DNA of 24,920 nucleotides, from NCBI GenBank assembly GCA_015904045.1, contig JABMDG010000051.1, forward strand, positions 1 through 24,920, written 5' to 3'. Source of the DNA: Nitrospira sp. Its GTDB lineage: Bacteria; Nitrospirota; Nitrospiria; Nitrospirales; Nitrospiraceae. A model generated the notes under the pieces. The model had not been told where the DNA came from. It ran no database searches and was given only the letters and a program-made list of their open reading frames with translations. Positions 24,495 to 24,920 of this stretch are shown here, piece by piece; position 1 is the first letter of the stretch, and every line of letters begins with the position of its first letter. Both the position numbers and the translations under genes were made by a program.

Positions 24495-24920
24495 ATGGAT
24501 AGTCTAAAAACCAAGAGGTCGGACGGGCATCGGTACGCGGTCGCTAGAGGTACAGCGGCTTTCCTTGGCATTGTTGCTCTTGTTTGTCTCCACAACGTCG
24601 TTGCTCAAGCAGATCCTCTTGTTGCGCAGATGAGTCCGATGAGACAGGAATCCATTAAGATGTCATCTGTCCCGGACGTTCCGAAGGCGCCTATTTCAGC
24701 TGCTGATCCGCTACCATCCGGAGAGTTGGCGCAGGTGTCCCCCCAGGCGCCGTTTCCCGACGGTGCAGTTGGGTCCGGTTATGATCCATCCGGGCGCCGC
24801 GACCCATTTGCCCCAGTCATACAGGATCTTCAGCTGGGTAGGGTCGATGTGAATCTTCCCCCGCTCCAACGTGTGACATTGACCGAGCTCAATCTGATCG
24901 CCATTGTATGGGGGGCCTAT
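24495..24920 (+). CDS. pilP: Type IV pilus assembly protein PilP, N-terminal part (cut by window end)
   Basis: PilP bridges the PilNO complex to the secretin PilQ. The 142 codons seen have an N-terminal hydrophobic segment at about residues 19-33 ending near VVAQADP, then a long low-complexity linker. The PilP signature follows: YDPSGRRDPFAPV near residue 95, and RVTLTELNLIAIVWGAY at the window end. A clear lipobox is not seen, and the segment fits signal peptidase I or an uncleaved anchor better, although PilP is usually a lipoprotein. CAGGG precedes the ATG. The rest and pilQ lie outside. Confidence 0.9.
   Translation, partial: MDSLKTKRSDGHRYAVARGTAAFLGIVALVCLHNVVAQADPLVAQMSPMRQESIKMSSVPDVPKAPISAADPLPSGELAQVSPQAPFPDGAVGSGYDPSGRRDPFAPVIQDLQLGRVDVNLPPLQRVTLTELNLIAIVWGAY

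Noticed and set aside
1..24920. CRISPR arrays, tRNA or rRNA genes, known riboswitches
   Set aside because: No regularly spaced repeats, cloverleaf or rRNA-like sequences were recognised on either strand.

Overview
The window looks like the chromosome of a moderately GC-rich diderm bacterium, most probably a Nitrospira-type member of the Nitrospirota. This assignment rests on recognising the overall protein character (inference, no search run). Outer-membrane lipopolysaccharide transport genes, a sigma-54 gene and a type IVa pilus assembly cluster show that the cell is Gram-negative, piliated and uses RpoN promoters.

Region 1 (1-15828) is one fused str/S10/spc/alpha ribosomal superoperon on the + strand. 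It starts with the last codons of tuf, then follows the canonical order rpsJ-rplC-rplD-rplW-rplB-rpsS-rplV-rpsC-rplP-rpmC-rpsQ, rplN-rplX-rplE-rpsN(Z)-rpsH-rplF-rplR-rpsE-rpmD-rplO-secY-adk-map-infA-rpmJ, rpsM-rpsK-rpsD-rpoA-rplQ. Spacings are short, several stop/start codons overlap, and about a third of the genes start with GTG. No gene is missing. S14, S4, L36 and Adk all keep zinc-cysteine motifs. A textbook intrinsic terminator at about 15868-15912 closes the unit.

Region 2 (15926-20770) is an envelope/regulatory unit: lptC-lptA-lptB (LPS transport), rpoN (sigma-54), hpf (ribosome hibernation) and rapZ (P-loop/RNA-binding regulator). It resembles the proteobacterial lpt-rpoN-hpf-ptsN-rapZ cluster but has no ptsN, npr or hprK.

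Region 3 (20480-22666) is the unusual part. A segment running from the 3' third of rapZ through the intergenic region into the 5' half of pilM is present twice in tandem. The first copy carries complete rapZ plus a truncated pilM; the second carries a 5'-less rapZ tail plus complete pilM. The join is a sharp pilM::rapZ fusion at about 21640. The copies have diverged strongly, but mostly at silent codon positions, and both truncated reading frames are still open. The same sigma-70-like promoter (TTGACA-16 bp-TATACT) lies upstream of both pilM copies.

Region 4 (22160-24920) is the pilM-pilN-pilO-pilP inner-membrane alignment complex of a type IV pilus, with translational overlaps between pilM/pilN and pilN/pilO. 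pilP runs off the end of the window.
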